Assembly: GCA_030685235.1 (NCBI GenBank)
Contig: MU839232.1
Coordinates: 36,918 to 100,917, forward strand
DNA: 64,000 nucleotides
Direction: 5' to 3'
Source of the DNA: Copromyces sp. CBS 386.78
Taxonomy: Eukaryota; Ascomycota; Sordariomycetes; Sordariales; Sordariaceae
Shown one piece after another: positions 22,710-34,443 of the stretch (within the stretch, counting starts at the first letter, position 1; every line of letters begins with the position of its first letter). The position numbers were made by a program, and so were the translations under genes. Under the pieces are notes generated by a model. That model made no database searches and had not been told where the DNA came from. It worked only from the letters and a program-made list of their open reading frames with translations.

Positions 22710-24924
22710 CCCAATACTTTTACTAAGTGAATGAAATGAAACTGTCTATGGGTTTGGGTCTAGAAAGGATAGAAGCGCGGTACACTGACTGGGACTCTAG
22801 GAGGTTGGTGTTTCTGACTGGATATGTCATCAGTGGCAGTTCCATCTATGTGCATCTTGCATCGATGTTATTCCCTTTTATAGTAGGATCAGTCCGCAAA
22901 TCATACCGCAATCAATTCATTTTCACAATGCAAAACATTGGAACAACAAAAACGCCGTGACCCTTTGGAAGTCCGTCAGCTCGAGATCGAAGCGCCTCCT
23001 GACTTGACTCTACCACGAACAAGTGACTGAAGTGAGCCAGGTGGAAGCCACCAGATCGGTAATTACCGCAAGGACCCAGCACTCCAACAATCGTAACTTC
23101 TTTTTTAACTTCTGCGCCTTCGGTGCCAAGAGTGCCTCTCTCCTACAACTTCAACCACCTCACTCACGCAGGCAGCAATATGAGGGGAATGGCCAGATTT
23201 CTGAAATCTACAGAGCAAGTCCTACTCTACCGACTGACAGCCATTACTCGGCTCATTGCCTCTGAGCCCGGCCTATCGACCAATGTATCACGGTCCCCGT
23301 GCCCGCTCTTGCCCTGAGAACGGAAGTATGATTTCTTCTGACAAAAATTGTGACCACTCAGGCCGGTGTGTAGGTATGTACAAACGGAGGGTGTCCATCA
23401 TGGTTTCCTCGTCTCGCAGATCAGCTAGGGACTCGAGTGTAAAGGAATTAAGTATCAAGCCCTCTCCCCCACGCCCAATCATCCGTTCAAGTTCCTTTCC
23501 GCATCCAACCACAATCAATTACTTTACGGTCCATTACTTTTGCCTCCCCACTCTGACGGACTTGTGATCAATTCCCTGTTCGCTCCTGTTACAAGTACCC
23601 GCAACATCTCCGGAACTGCCTCCCACGTTAAGCGTGCTTCTAATAATGCTGGTAGGCTACACAGGTGGTTAGTGGATTAAAGCAGGTGCCTGTTCTGGCG
23701 GGGCTGTCTCTCTTGTTTGTAGCTAGCTGCTTTTTAGCAGCTACTTTGGGGCGCCAGAGACCCCGTGCCGGACGTTGAGATGGCGGAGCCGGCCCAGCCA
23801 ACGGCAGAAACCTGGTGGGAGGAGTTTCCGAGTTTGTGGTGCCCCAGTACCTATGTCAATCTCATTCCCAAGTTGGGGAATGTCTGGTAACAGCTGCTTC
23901 CTTCACGTGGGTAGAGCAAGGCTAAAGGTGAAGAAGGCTTAGCAAGCCACGGGTGCTGTGATGAACAAAGGCACTGCATTCTTCAATTGCCGTCGAGGGC
24001 ATCCGACGCGTTGGTCTGTTGTCGACTTGTCGCGTATGCGTTAGCCGTGTGACCAGCGACATCCATAATCATTCTCTACTAGAAACCAATCAAAAGATTC
24101 CGCGTTACCATCTGTCACGTGCACTGGTGTTTATTTCGTGGTGCAAACAAAGCCAAGCTTCTCCACGTCGCCCGGTTCATTCCCGCCTCCGCTTTTGACG
24201 TCGTCTCGCCATCCCGTCATCACTTGTCACACGGATATACTGACCCGCATTCCGGTTCACACCGCCGGGCCGTGGCCTTGGCATCCTAATCTCAACCCAA
24301 TGGCCTCCCGTCGGGCATCAACACTCAAACGGAACCCCCTGTTGATGGGTAGGTGTTAGAAACAATCGCTTCCTGTGCAGGTTTGTAAGCGTTTTGGTAG
24401 TGAACGTGCACAAGCGATTGTTATTTGTTACTGGCACCACTGGCACCTAATCGGCATCAGTACAGACCCCACTCCCAGCGCTAGGCATGCAGCATCACTA
24501 GGCAACCAGCACCACGAAGGTCAATCCCCAGCCACTCAAGCAAGGATGAGGCAAACCGGTGAAGGCCGGCGCCAGAAAGGAAGCAGGAGAATGGATTAAG
24601 GGATCCAGAAGGATCCACATGTACACGTGTAACTCATACAGTTAGATAGATGCCTTGTGGCCTCAGGCCTCAACAGCCCGGTACGTACCAATCCCCCTGT
24701 GGTACAATACGGCTGCGACCCACTTCGAGAGTCATGTGACTTTTGGGCTCTTGGGGCTACAAAACTGGAACATTGCAAGGCGCCCTTGTATATTACCTCT
24801 CGGCTTTCTTCTCGTCTTTAACCCACTTTTGATGAATGCATGAACCATGAATTGAATTCTTTGTTGTCCCAACCACCACCTCCACTTGTAATCCTCCGCC
24901 TCCGACGTCCGACTCTCCACCGCC
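22710..24924. other. unique DNA with one hairpin, no supported gene
   Basis: No convincing reading frame. It contains a hairpin at 23695-23757. A short ATG frame at 24301 (starting MASRRASTLKRNPLL) with a GTAGGT donor just after it has good start context, but no downstream exon follows that I can defend. The final part, with a TC-rich leader before 24925, should contain the promoter of the next gene. Confidence 0.45.
23695..23757. repeat. nested inverted repeat
   Basis: Inner stem TAGCTGCT / AGCAGCTA (23724-23731 and 23736-23743) around a TTTT loop, enclosed by outer arms CTGGCG (23695-23700) and CGCCAG (23752-23757). This is compatible with a structured RNA or a small fold-back; no other evidence. 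Confidence 0.7.
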
Positions 24925-27900
24925 ATGGCCGACCCGGCGTCCCACACACCGCGACTACCGCGTCAATTGAGCAACGATTGTAACGATGCCGATGCGCGAT
25001 TATCACCACCACAGCCGCTGTCCTCCTCGTCACGGTCAGTAACCTGATGGCCGCGGAGTGATGCCACCATCGCAGCCTCGCGCTGGTGCATCCCTCCGTC
25101 CGCTGGGGTGTCTCTTCTCGCCGGCGAACAAGCAACACCAAGAGGCAACTAGCCCCATGGTTAATTGACTTGCAGCGCGCACACAAGACGATCATGGCCG
25201 ATACAAGGTTCCGTTCATATCAATCCTGTCCTCGCCGCCGCACCCCCCCTTCCCTTCTTTGCCTCTTACCCGTCTCCCCGATTCGCCGCGGTACCTGGTG
25301 CTGTGCATCCTTCGGGATGTATAGCCGGTCCGTCTTGAGCCAGTCGATGTAACTCGAAGCCGCGTGAGCTATGGGTCAAAGAGCCGTAAAAACTTGCCAG
25401 CTCCTACTCATCAGGTGGTGCACAACCTGTTGAAAGGACTGGGGCTTCTTTGGCAGGGCGGCGGGCAGAGACTATTGTCGCTGCTGTCTTGCCTCCCGTT
25501 CATAGCGAACCAAGCCGACAAGTTGCATCTTCACGCGAGAGCGGCAGGCCGTCCCCTTTTGCCCGTCTCCCCGATTCGCCGCGGTACCTGGTGCTGTACA
25601 TCCTTCGGGTCGGGGTGTATAGCCAGTCCCGTCTCTTGCCAGTCGATACAATTCGAAGCTGCGTAAGCTATGGGTCAAGAGCCGTAAAAACTTGCCAACT
25701 CCTACTCATCAGGTACTGCTACCTGCTGAAAGGACTGGGGCTACTTCGGCAGGGCGGCGGGCAGTGACTGTTGTCGCTGTCTTGCCTCCCGTCCATAGCA
25801 AACCTAGCCGACAAGTTGTATCTTCACGCGAGAGCGGCAGGCCGTCCCTGACCGGTCCTACTTGATCCAGTTGCTGCAACGCGAGGTGATGTGATCTATG
25901 GCTGAGAAGCCGTAGTTCTTGTCTCCCGGCCTAGTCAACTAGACCGACAGTTGTATCTTCACGAGAGAGGGGCCGGTCGTCCGTTTGTTCACACTGCACT
26001 GCACTGCCAAACGCTCGCTTTAAGGTCTGTATTAGTGACAATTCTACCATTTAGTGTTGACGGGCACTACGGCGACGACGTATCAACCGCCTCGGATACG
26101 GACGACCATACTGGAAGTTACCAACTCGATTGGTTCTCTCGGACCGTTCAAACCGCCTGGGTAGTTGAAGGGGTCGCTCGGCATATATCCAATCTTACCG
26201 CCGACTTGCACGTCGATACCAAGCAACGAACAGCTCTGATTACGCTCCGCGGCCAATGCATCCTCAAAGCCGGCCCTTCCATTGGTATTGATCTTTATTT
26301 ATTCATCTACCCCGAGAACATACAGTCTGTTGAGTTTGCATACACGCCTTCGCCCACGGCTCCTGCTTTGCCGGAACATGGTGAAGCACCGTCTGCCCCC
26401 CTGAACAGGTTCATTCGTCTGCGTTTCATCTTGATAAAGCCACCTACTCTTGTTGCGCCCAAAAATCAGCCTTTAGAGCCAAAAGCGGCATCTACAGCCC
26501 TCGTGGACGGTCTACAGTCTCTTGCCACAGTCAAAGACCTTTCCATCCACTTTGATGCGCGCTCCCTTGTGAGCGAGGATCGAGAACAGTTGGCCTTCCT
26601 CTCATCAATCTTCTCCCGCAGTCGACTAGCAACGAACGAGAAACGCGCATCTCTTCCAAGGCTCTATGAGGGAGCTGGCGGCCAGGTTGTTAATCCGACA
26701 ACTACGGCAAGCGAGGAACCAGCACATTCCGTGGTGCAGCAGGAGGCGCAACCTGGCAGTCTTACGCATGCCACCACCTCTGGCGAGCTTCAAGATGCTG
26801 CCCAAGTATCAACTCCAACCCAGACGCGCAAACGAGCGGCAAGCCCAAGCCCAAGCCCAAGCCCAAGCGCATGGTTGCCTCGCTACATCAATCGCGAAGA
26901 TGAACGCGTACTACCAGGTCCAAGCAACGATCAAACAGAGATGAATGCACCCCAAAGTCAAGAGTCAACACAACCCTTCACCCCATCAGGTACGTTCCTC
27001 CTAGATCAAGGCACCGCACCACCTTCATCACATCTAGGTAGTCAAGTCATCCACTAACAACCTTACTCCTCCACAGATCACAACAGCAAACGCCCACGCC
27101 TCACAGCAACAACACCCTCCGAAAACCTCGCCTCATCTCGGGCTGCCTCACCTCGGGCTCCCTCCCCCCCACCACCCTTCTCCACCAACACCGCCCTCGA
27201 CACAATCGAAGTCGAAGCCTCGTCAACCGTTGACCCCCAAAAGCTCTCCTTCATGATCAACCAACTCGTCGCCCGCAATGCCGCTCTGGAAAAGCGAGTC
27301 CGACACCTTGAAGAAGCCTCCGCCTCCGCCTCCCAGAGGTCCCACCCCCGCCTCCAGAGGCGTTCCCACAGTCACAGTCGCAGTCTCAGGTCCCGCTCTC
27401 ACCACTCTCCCCGTTCCCGCCATTCCACTTCCCACAACGCCGAAGCATGCCACCAAAACTGCCGATACAACACCTCGGAAGCCTCCGGCATACGCAACCG
27501 CATCGACGACGCCGTCGACGGCCAGTTAGACGCCGCCTGTTCAAGGCTGGAAGACTGGGCCCATCTCGAGTTCCCAGAACAGGTTCGGGCGGAAATCACG
27601 GGGCAGCTGGAGGATCTGGGGAGGGATTTGGGGAGGGAGTGGAAGGAGGATATACGGAATGATGCCATCGAGCAGGTTAAACAGGAACTGAAAAACGAGG
27701 TTGTGGAGGAGACGGCTAGGGATGTACTAAGGAGGGTGGGGGACGTTGTGGTTGCCGCGGTGGGGAGGAGTGGGTGGCTTGGTTCTCCTGGAGGTGGATC
27801 TGGAGGTAGAGCTGGAAGCGCTGTTGGAAATAGCTTTTCTGGTTTTGGTTCCAACCTCCCGGGGGAACAGTCAGCTCTTTCCGCTGCTGTGGCTGATATA

Positions 27901-28101
27901 CAGAGGACGTTTGCGGTGGGAGCGGAGGGGGGGCTGAGCGAGGAGGAGATGGCTAGGGTCATGGATCACTTGGAGGAGAACCCGCGGAGCGTTGTTAAGT
28001 ACAATTCTTGTGGGGAGGGGATGAAGAGGTTTTTTGTTGGGAAGTGGAAAGCTGATACGACGGCGTGGAGGGGAAGGGATTGGATGGCTGGGTTGAGGTA
28101 G
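24925..28101 (+). CDS. coiled-coil protein of unknown function, 689 residues
   Basis: Three exons: 24925-25034, 26055-26989 and 27077-28101. Intron 2 (87 bp) is canonical: GTACGT, CACTAAC branch, CAG. The long open frame over exon 2 has no ATG before about residue 330, so an upstream exon is required. ATG 24925 has a perfect CGCCATGGCC context and joins in phase through GTCAGT (25035) to TTTAG (26054), leaving a 1020-bp intron 1. Visible parts: Ser/Pro-rich N-terminus, a beta-rich domain (about 50-190) with I-T-L-R-G-Q-C-I-L-K, a disordered middle with four Ser-Pro repeats and basic K-R-P-R, a coiled coil (408-430), an Arg/Ser-rich stretch, an acidic helical region (490-560), a Gly-rich segment, and the C-terminus R-F-F-V-G-K-W-K. 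I do not recognise the family. Intron 1 limits are the least certain part. Confidence 0.75.
25264..25990 (+). repeat. tandem repeat of about 293 bp inside intron 1
   Basis: Unit 1 (about 25264-25556) and unit 2 (about 25557-25849) both begin CCCGTCTCCCCGATTCGCCG and both contain AGCCGTAAAAACTTGCCA and the end word GAGAGCGGCAGGCCGTCCC. A shorter, more diverged third copy runs to about 25990 (CTATGGCTGAGAAGCCGTAG, then CTTCACGAGAGAGG). Copies differ by substitutions and small indels and not by RIP-type transitions only. Confidence 0.88.
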
Positions 28102-30346
28102 CTTGGAGTCCTGGGGTGGAGTCTAGGAGGCTTGTACGGTGTCAACGCCAGGACAATGATGAATGAATGAACGACGGAGTGGCATTCTACACTGCACTCC
28201 TAATGACCAATGGCTAATGAATGACCAATATTTATCTTGTCTCCTCATCAAGCCAATGACTTGTCGACCTCGCCGTGTCGTTGTTGTAGAAATTCATCAC
28301 AAGCTGTGGCGCATGTACGTGTGTACCACGGATGAAGGTGATGTTATTCAATTGGGGAGAGAATGAGGCCTAGTCTAGGAGCTAGGGCGGCACCCGACCT
28401 GAGGCTGGGCCAGACCTGGCAGGGTAGAGGTAAGGCAGCAATTTCATCCGATGCAGCCGCGGGAAATATCACGGGGCGAGAAGGCACCGTTATAGGTAGG
28501 GTAAGATATGCGTTGTTGTATGAGGAGAGGGGAGAGGAAGTGTGCGTGGAGGATTGGCTATATGGGCGAGGGCCCGTGGTGCCAGTCTGGGTGCGTACGT
28601 GAGACTGCACGTGACTGCAGAGCCAGTGCAGGCAATGCGACAGCATTAGCATTGGCATGGCACTCGTGCAGGCCAGTGCAGTACAGCACATCACAGGTCT
28701 AACCCTGTGATAAGAAATATCTGATACTGTATATCCGGTTTCCATATTGAACACCAACGGAAACGGCAGAAGCACGAGTCCCAACCGGCGGTCGAACAGC
28801 GTTTGTATTTATATTAATGTGCCCTTGTCTTCATGCGACTAACAACCTAAGCTTGTCGGCCATGTCTTAGCGAACTATGGTACACCGGCAGACCACTGCA
28901 GCTAACACCTAGCTATATTCTAAACGACCAGTAGATTGTTTAGTTGGAGACACGAGACTGTTTAGAGGTCTCGACTTGTAAGCCGGCACCATCGGACCTT
29001 GGCTTGGGGCTTAGACTTCTAGATCAGAATCACCAGACGGGACGGGATCTAAATCATCTAATATATGTAACACCGCCCTGACGGGCCACCAGGGAAGACC
29101 CGTGGATGAGTCGATCGGTACCTGTCTGGGACTCTGGTCTGGGTTACATATGTAGTCCGAACGGTAGGAGAGTCAAAGAGTCGGAGAGGTCGTCCAATCG
29201 AAGTTTCAGATTGCCCGTCTCAACCCAAGTGGAACTTGAACCCAACGACTGCCGTTCCGGCCATCCACCCCGGTCCCCGGCACCCCCGGCACCCCCGGCC
29301 TTATACAATAATAAGTGTTACTCTGCCATTTTTTGGTTCAGGTGTGTTTCGTTCGTTCGTCTTGTCTGGTGTTGGTTTGAGGTTCTTGGCTCATTTACTT
29401 GATACAGCTGATTGACCATTTGTAGACCGGGGACCTCAGGGACCTCAGGGACGTTGTAGGTAATTTTGCGCTGATGTGCTGGTTCTGGGCTTTGCTTGGC
29501 TTTGTAGAGGTAGGGATACCCAGGGGCACCTATGAAGAACCCTGGGACAGAGTTTGTTAGCGCAGGCCAGGAGGGGCGGGCGACAATGGAAGGACGAATT
29601 GTGGTGTTTGGGTCACGTGAGTTTTGGACAGGGACTGACTGACTGGTCGGGAAGGGTGCAGTGCCCGGCCGGAGTCGTTGATGGCGCCGTCAGTTGGTAT
29701 GCGCGACCGTTCTGGTAAACAACCTCAAGGCTTAGAGGTACCTACCTCTAGTCTTGGATGAGGTGTTGGATGGGAAAGTTGATGTCAAGCCCAGTGCAGA
29801 TGGTAATGAAAGATGCGGCGGGGCTTCAAAGCCGACGGGAGCGCCGCCAAGGTGATCTGGAGCTCTGGGCGGTCAGCGGTGAGTGGACGCCGAGGCCGCT
29901 AGAAGACCTGACACATTCCAGGGATACCCCACTACAGTTGCACCCCCAAGATGTGCCGAGGGGGGCTCAATGACGCACACTTTGGCGACGGCAGGCACCG
30001 GACGGGATACTCTAACAATTATGACAAAGATCAACATCACAACGGGTTCTTGATCGTGTCCGGTTCATCCCAATTCCATTTCATTGGCATCTGTTTTCCA
30101 TCTCAAAGGGCCAATTGGGACCATACCACTGCCCCAGAAAAGAATTGCGCCTGCACGACTCGGGCCTACCCTGCTATCTCCGGGTCACGGGTCCACGGCC
30201 AAGTCACTTGTCCATGCAGAAAGTTGCGAGGAAGGAATCCACAAAAAGTTGGAGAAAGCCAGCCATCTCACCGTCTGATCTTCGGATCCTCCATCTTCCA
30301 CTTACCTTATTATTCTCTACCAAGCCAACAACACAGGTCGCTCGCC
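28102..30346. other. intergenic region upstream of the exporter-like gene
   Basis: Normal-GC DNA with small tandem words: GGCACCCCC repeated near 29279-29296 and GGGACCTCA repeated near 29430-29450. CTACCTCTAG-type words occur near 29746. A GTGAGT at 29879 with a CCTGAC branch and TTCCAG would make a 43-nt intron, but the frame is open across it, so no gene is claimed. The last 300 bases are the probable promoter and leader of the gene at 30347. Confidence 0.45.
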
Positions 30347-33300
30347 ATGGCAGAAGAACAGGATGCCAGCGACCCCAGGCGGCGACAGTCAACACGCGAC
30401 TATGACAACACCATGTCCAATCCCGACTCGCCCACTTCGATGAGCCAAGGCTTTGCGACAGCCACCACCGTCAACTCCAATTCGCAAGAACAACAACAAC
30501 AACACTATCACGAACCACCAACTCCACCACTTCCAGACGACGACGACGGCGACGATGGCCTCACCACCGACGATGATAGCGACACCGACGATGACATGCG
30601 CGTCCCCACCAACGCTACAAATGCCGCCCCAAATCCAGTCCCGCACAAGCCAAAGAAGCCCGGCAAGCTGGCCGCCATAGCTGCCAAGCTGGGCCTCGAT
30701 ATGCCGACAGTCATTACCATGTTCAAGTATGTCACCCACACCAATGGCTAGCAGACAAGTTACTGATGACACCGTCAACACAACACAGAGGCTCCCTTCC
30801 TCCAACCATTGCCATCGCCATGTGCCAGGCGCACTCGGTCGCCACCTACTTCAGCACCGTGGGCTACCTCGTCGCCGTCATCTCGGTCGTCGCCATCGCC
30901 ATCCTCCCGCGCGGAAAGTTCCTCATGAACACAGTCCTCAACCTCTTGGCCATCTGCTTGGGGTCTGCCATGTCCATGCTCGCCCTTTTTACCGCCATCA
31001 AGGCTCGCGAACATACCACTCCCGCCGACGCCCCGGTCTCGGCTTACAACTCGAGCCAGAGCGCCGTCTGTGCCGTATGGCTGTTCTTCAACATCTGGTT
31101 GGGCAACGTGGTGAGAGCAAAGATACCGGCCTTCAACCTCCCCGGCCTTACCTACAGCATCTTCATCAACATCGCCGGCACTTACGGCCCCCTCATGGCC
31201 ACCCAGGCCGCCGTCAATAGCTTTATCCGCCGGCTGTTGACGGCCATGTTGTCCGCTTTGGCTATTGCCCTGGCTGTCAATCTCATCGTCTTCCCCGTCA
31301 GCAGCCGTCTGGTTGTCTTCAAAGAGATCGCTGGCGCCATGGGCCTGCTGAGAAAGACGTCTGCCCTGCAAAAAGCTTACTTGGCCAGTCTCGAGTCGGA
31401 CGACATGTTCGCGCCTGCTACGAGAACCGATACCTGGGCCAGGAAGGAGGCCAAGAAGGCCAAGAAGGCGAATACGAAGCCGAGGATCACCAAGGAGGCC
31501 AAAGCCGCGAGGGCCTTGGCCGAGACGGCTGCTGCCCTACGAGAACTTTCCGGAAAGCTGCATGCGGATATGGGATTCGCAAAGAGAGATATTGCCTGGG
31601 GAAGGCTAGACGCCAAAGATCTGGGCCATATGTTTACACTGCTGAGGAACGTGTATATCCCCGTCTTGGGCATGACCACCATCATCGACATCTTCAAGCG
31701 GGTCTCCGAGACCGAGGGGTGGCAGACGGAAGAAGACACGCCGCCCGAGGTGGTAGCCGAAAAGGAGATCGAAAAGCGGATATGGAACGAAGTGATGAAG
31801 CAGATGCACGAGCCCTTTGACATTCTCTCGGAAGCCATCGACAAGGGCCTACAACATGCCGCCCTCCAATTGGACCTCACCCCGCGCCCCAAGAAATCCA
31901 AAACTGCCGACATTGAGGAAAAGGCCGGTCAGCCGCTCCAGCCTGGCGATTTGGGATATGCTCATGTCATCCACGAGAAGGTGACATCCTTCCACGCCGT
32001 AAAGGGCGAGCTTTTGAAGATCTGGGTCAAGGAAAAGGGTCTCGTCTACGACGAAGAAGGGTTCACCGCCAACGACCAAGCCCCTCTCGAACGCCAGAAG
32101 CGCGACCAAGCCCAGCTCAACATTCTGCTCTACATGGAGAACCTGATGCACGCCTCGGGAATTGCCGTTTACGAGTTCGCCGCGTGGGCTGATTCCAAAG
32201 TCGAAGACGGAACCATGTCCCGCAAAAGATTGATCATGCCGGGCTTTAGACGATTGGAGAAGTGGTTCCTTGCTGTTTTGCGGAATGAGGACTCAACAGC
32301 CGAGCCGGACATGGCGGAAAGCAGCAATACCGTCGTTTCTTTCGGTGACGGATTCAACAAGAAAGGGAAGGACCCCGAGCACCTCCCGCCCGTCACAGCA
32401 TGGCAACGCTTTGGCAACCGCCTCCGCAAGATCTCCAAGTTTTTCGGGTCAGAAGAATCCGTCTTTGGCTTCCGTGTCGCTTGCGCCACCATGTCCGTCG
32501 GCATCCTCGCCTTCCTCAAAGAGACGCAACATTTTTTTAGGGAGCAACGTCTAGTCTGGGCTATGATCATGGTAGCCATCGGTATGACCATGACCTCTGG
32601 TCAATCGTTGTTTGGCTTCATCTGCCGTACATGCGGTACGGTGGTAGCCATGGTTTTGTCGCTGATTGTGTGGTATATCGTTGATGGCCACGTGCCGGGT
32701 GTCATTGTTTTCCTGTGGCTGAGCGTGTTCATGTGTCATTACTTCTTTTTGAAGTACCCCAGGTTCGTGCCGGGGGTTATGGTCATAATTATAACGCAGG
32801 TCATGATTGTCGGGTATGAGCTGCAGGTCAAGAAAATTGGAAGGGCGGCGGCGGAGAAAACGGGGCAGCCTGTTTACGAGTGAGTTTTATTCTTCTACTT
32901 GTTAGAGTCATGACTAACATTCGGCAGCATCTATCTTCTGGGCCCCTACCGTCTCGCTTGCGTTGCTGGCGGCTGCCTCGTCGCCTTCATCTGGACCATC
33001 TTCCCCTCGCCTCTAACCGATCGGACCTGGCTCCGCCGTGACCTCTCAGCCACCCTCTACCTCGTCGCCAACTACTCGTCCATCATCAACTCCACCCTGC
33101 AAACCAAGCTCTGCGAGCAGGCAGGCGATGTCAACATCAAGGGAACTCCCGCTCACCAGCTCTTCAAGTTCCGATCCAAGATCTTCGGCAAGCTCATGAT
33201 GCTCATCCCCTCCATGTCTCAGCACTCGGAATGGCAGAAGTGGGAACCCACCATCGGCGGCAGGTTCCCCAGGGAGGTGTACGAGGAGATTATCCTCAGG

Positions 33301-34443
33301 AGTAATCGCATTGCCGCCTATTTGACGCTTATGAGCTACACGATTACCCACCCCATCCATGCTCCGGCCAAGATCAAACCATATGCTTTGCAAAACCAAA
33401 TCGGCAGCCCACGCGCGTCGTCAGTGGCCGTGTCCCCGAAGTGGGATGATCAGGTTGCGGAACTGGTCATGACTTTGGAACCGACACATCATACCATCTT
33501 GTCGACCTTGACTCTCCTCTCCAACTCCCTGCTCTCCGGCCAATCCCTCCCACCCTTCGTGCCTCTCCCGCGCCCGTACGAGATAACCCGCCGCCTAATT
33601 CGCCTCGGAACATCCAGCCCACTGCGCAGTCATCCCGCGAGCACCTACGACTCCGGGGGCGATTCCGAATCCGAATCCGACGACGACGACTACGACGACG
33701 TCGCCAACAACGACGTTGGGCCATTTAAGTTGTTGGACACCCGCTCCGGCGAAGACGACTACGAGCACGTCAAGCACGAAATCATGAGCCACCACTCGCA
33801 CTCGCAAGCGCAACACCAAGATGTCCGCCACTCCCTCTCCAACGTCCAGGAGCCCGCCAGCACCAGCGCCAATTCTCCTGCTCACTCCCCAGTCCAGGAG
33901 CCCGCCAACACCAGCGCCGATTCTCCTGCTCACTCCCCAGCCCAGTCTCCTTCGGCCGGCTCAGCCCACCTCGCCTTCTCTTTTCCTTTGCCTGCCCATT
34001 CACCCACTCACAGCCGCAACCCATCGTTCTCTCGACCGCGAGCGTTCTCACCTCCTCTCATTCGCGCTCACAGCCATGCTCACAGCCATGCTCACAGCCG
34101 TGCTCACAGCCGTGCTCCGTCACGGGCGCACTCGAGGGCTCACAGCCGCGCGAGATCGGTGCAGCAGACTAACCAGAACCTGCTGGAGGGACTGTTGCAG
34201 GATGCACCGGGTTATGCCGAGTTTGCTGTCTTGCAGGTGTGCACGGGTCTTGTGTGTGATGACCTCGAGGGTCTTGTGAAAGCGGTTATTAGCTTGGTGG
34301 GGGTGGTGGATTTTAGTTTTCGGGTGAATCCGAGTCAGGAGGATGTGATTAGTTTGGGGAGGAGGGCTAGTTTGGCGAGGAAGGTGAAGAAGATGGGGAG
34401 TATTGGGAGGGGTAAGGGGAAAGGGAAGGCGAAGGCGCAGTGA
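30347..34443 (+). CDS. aromatic-acid-exporter-like (BRE4-type) membrane protein, 1328 residues
   Basis: Three exons: 30347-30726, 30789-32879 and 32928-34443. The start context is CGCCATGGCA. Introns of 62 and 48 bp use GTATGT/CAG and GTGAGT/CTAAC/CAG. An acidic, Gln-rich N-terminus (1-110) precedes a first TM cluster (about 127-300: P-P-T-I-A-I-A-M-C-Q, then five or six helices). A long charged cytosolic region follows, then a second TM cluster (about 685-860) and a soluble C-terminal domain. This duplicated-bundle layout is that of the fungal ArAE_2_N / DUF2421 family, related to yeast Bre4 (brefeldin A sensitivity) and FUSC-type aromatic acid exporters; membrane efflux is inferred. Residues about 1064-1240 hold two near-identical Q-E-P-A-(S/N)-T-S-A repeats and an A-H-S-H/A-H-S-R repeat. 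The C-terminus is basic. It converges with the MFS gene. Confidence 0.92.

Noticed and set aside
24301..24599. Possible small gene starting MASRRASTLKRNPLL
   Set aside because: Good start context and a donor, but no acceptor gives a convincing second exon.
29758..29973. 71-codon frame with an embedded GTGAGT-CTGAC-CAG set
   Set aside because: The intron would be only 43 nt and the frame is open through it; more likely promoter DNA of the next gene.
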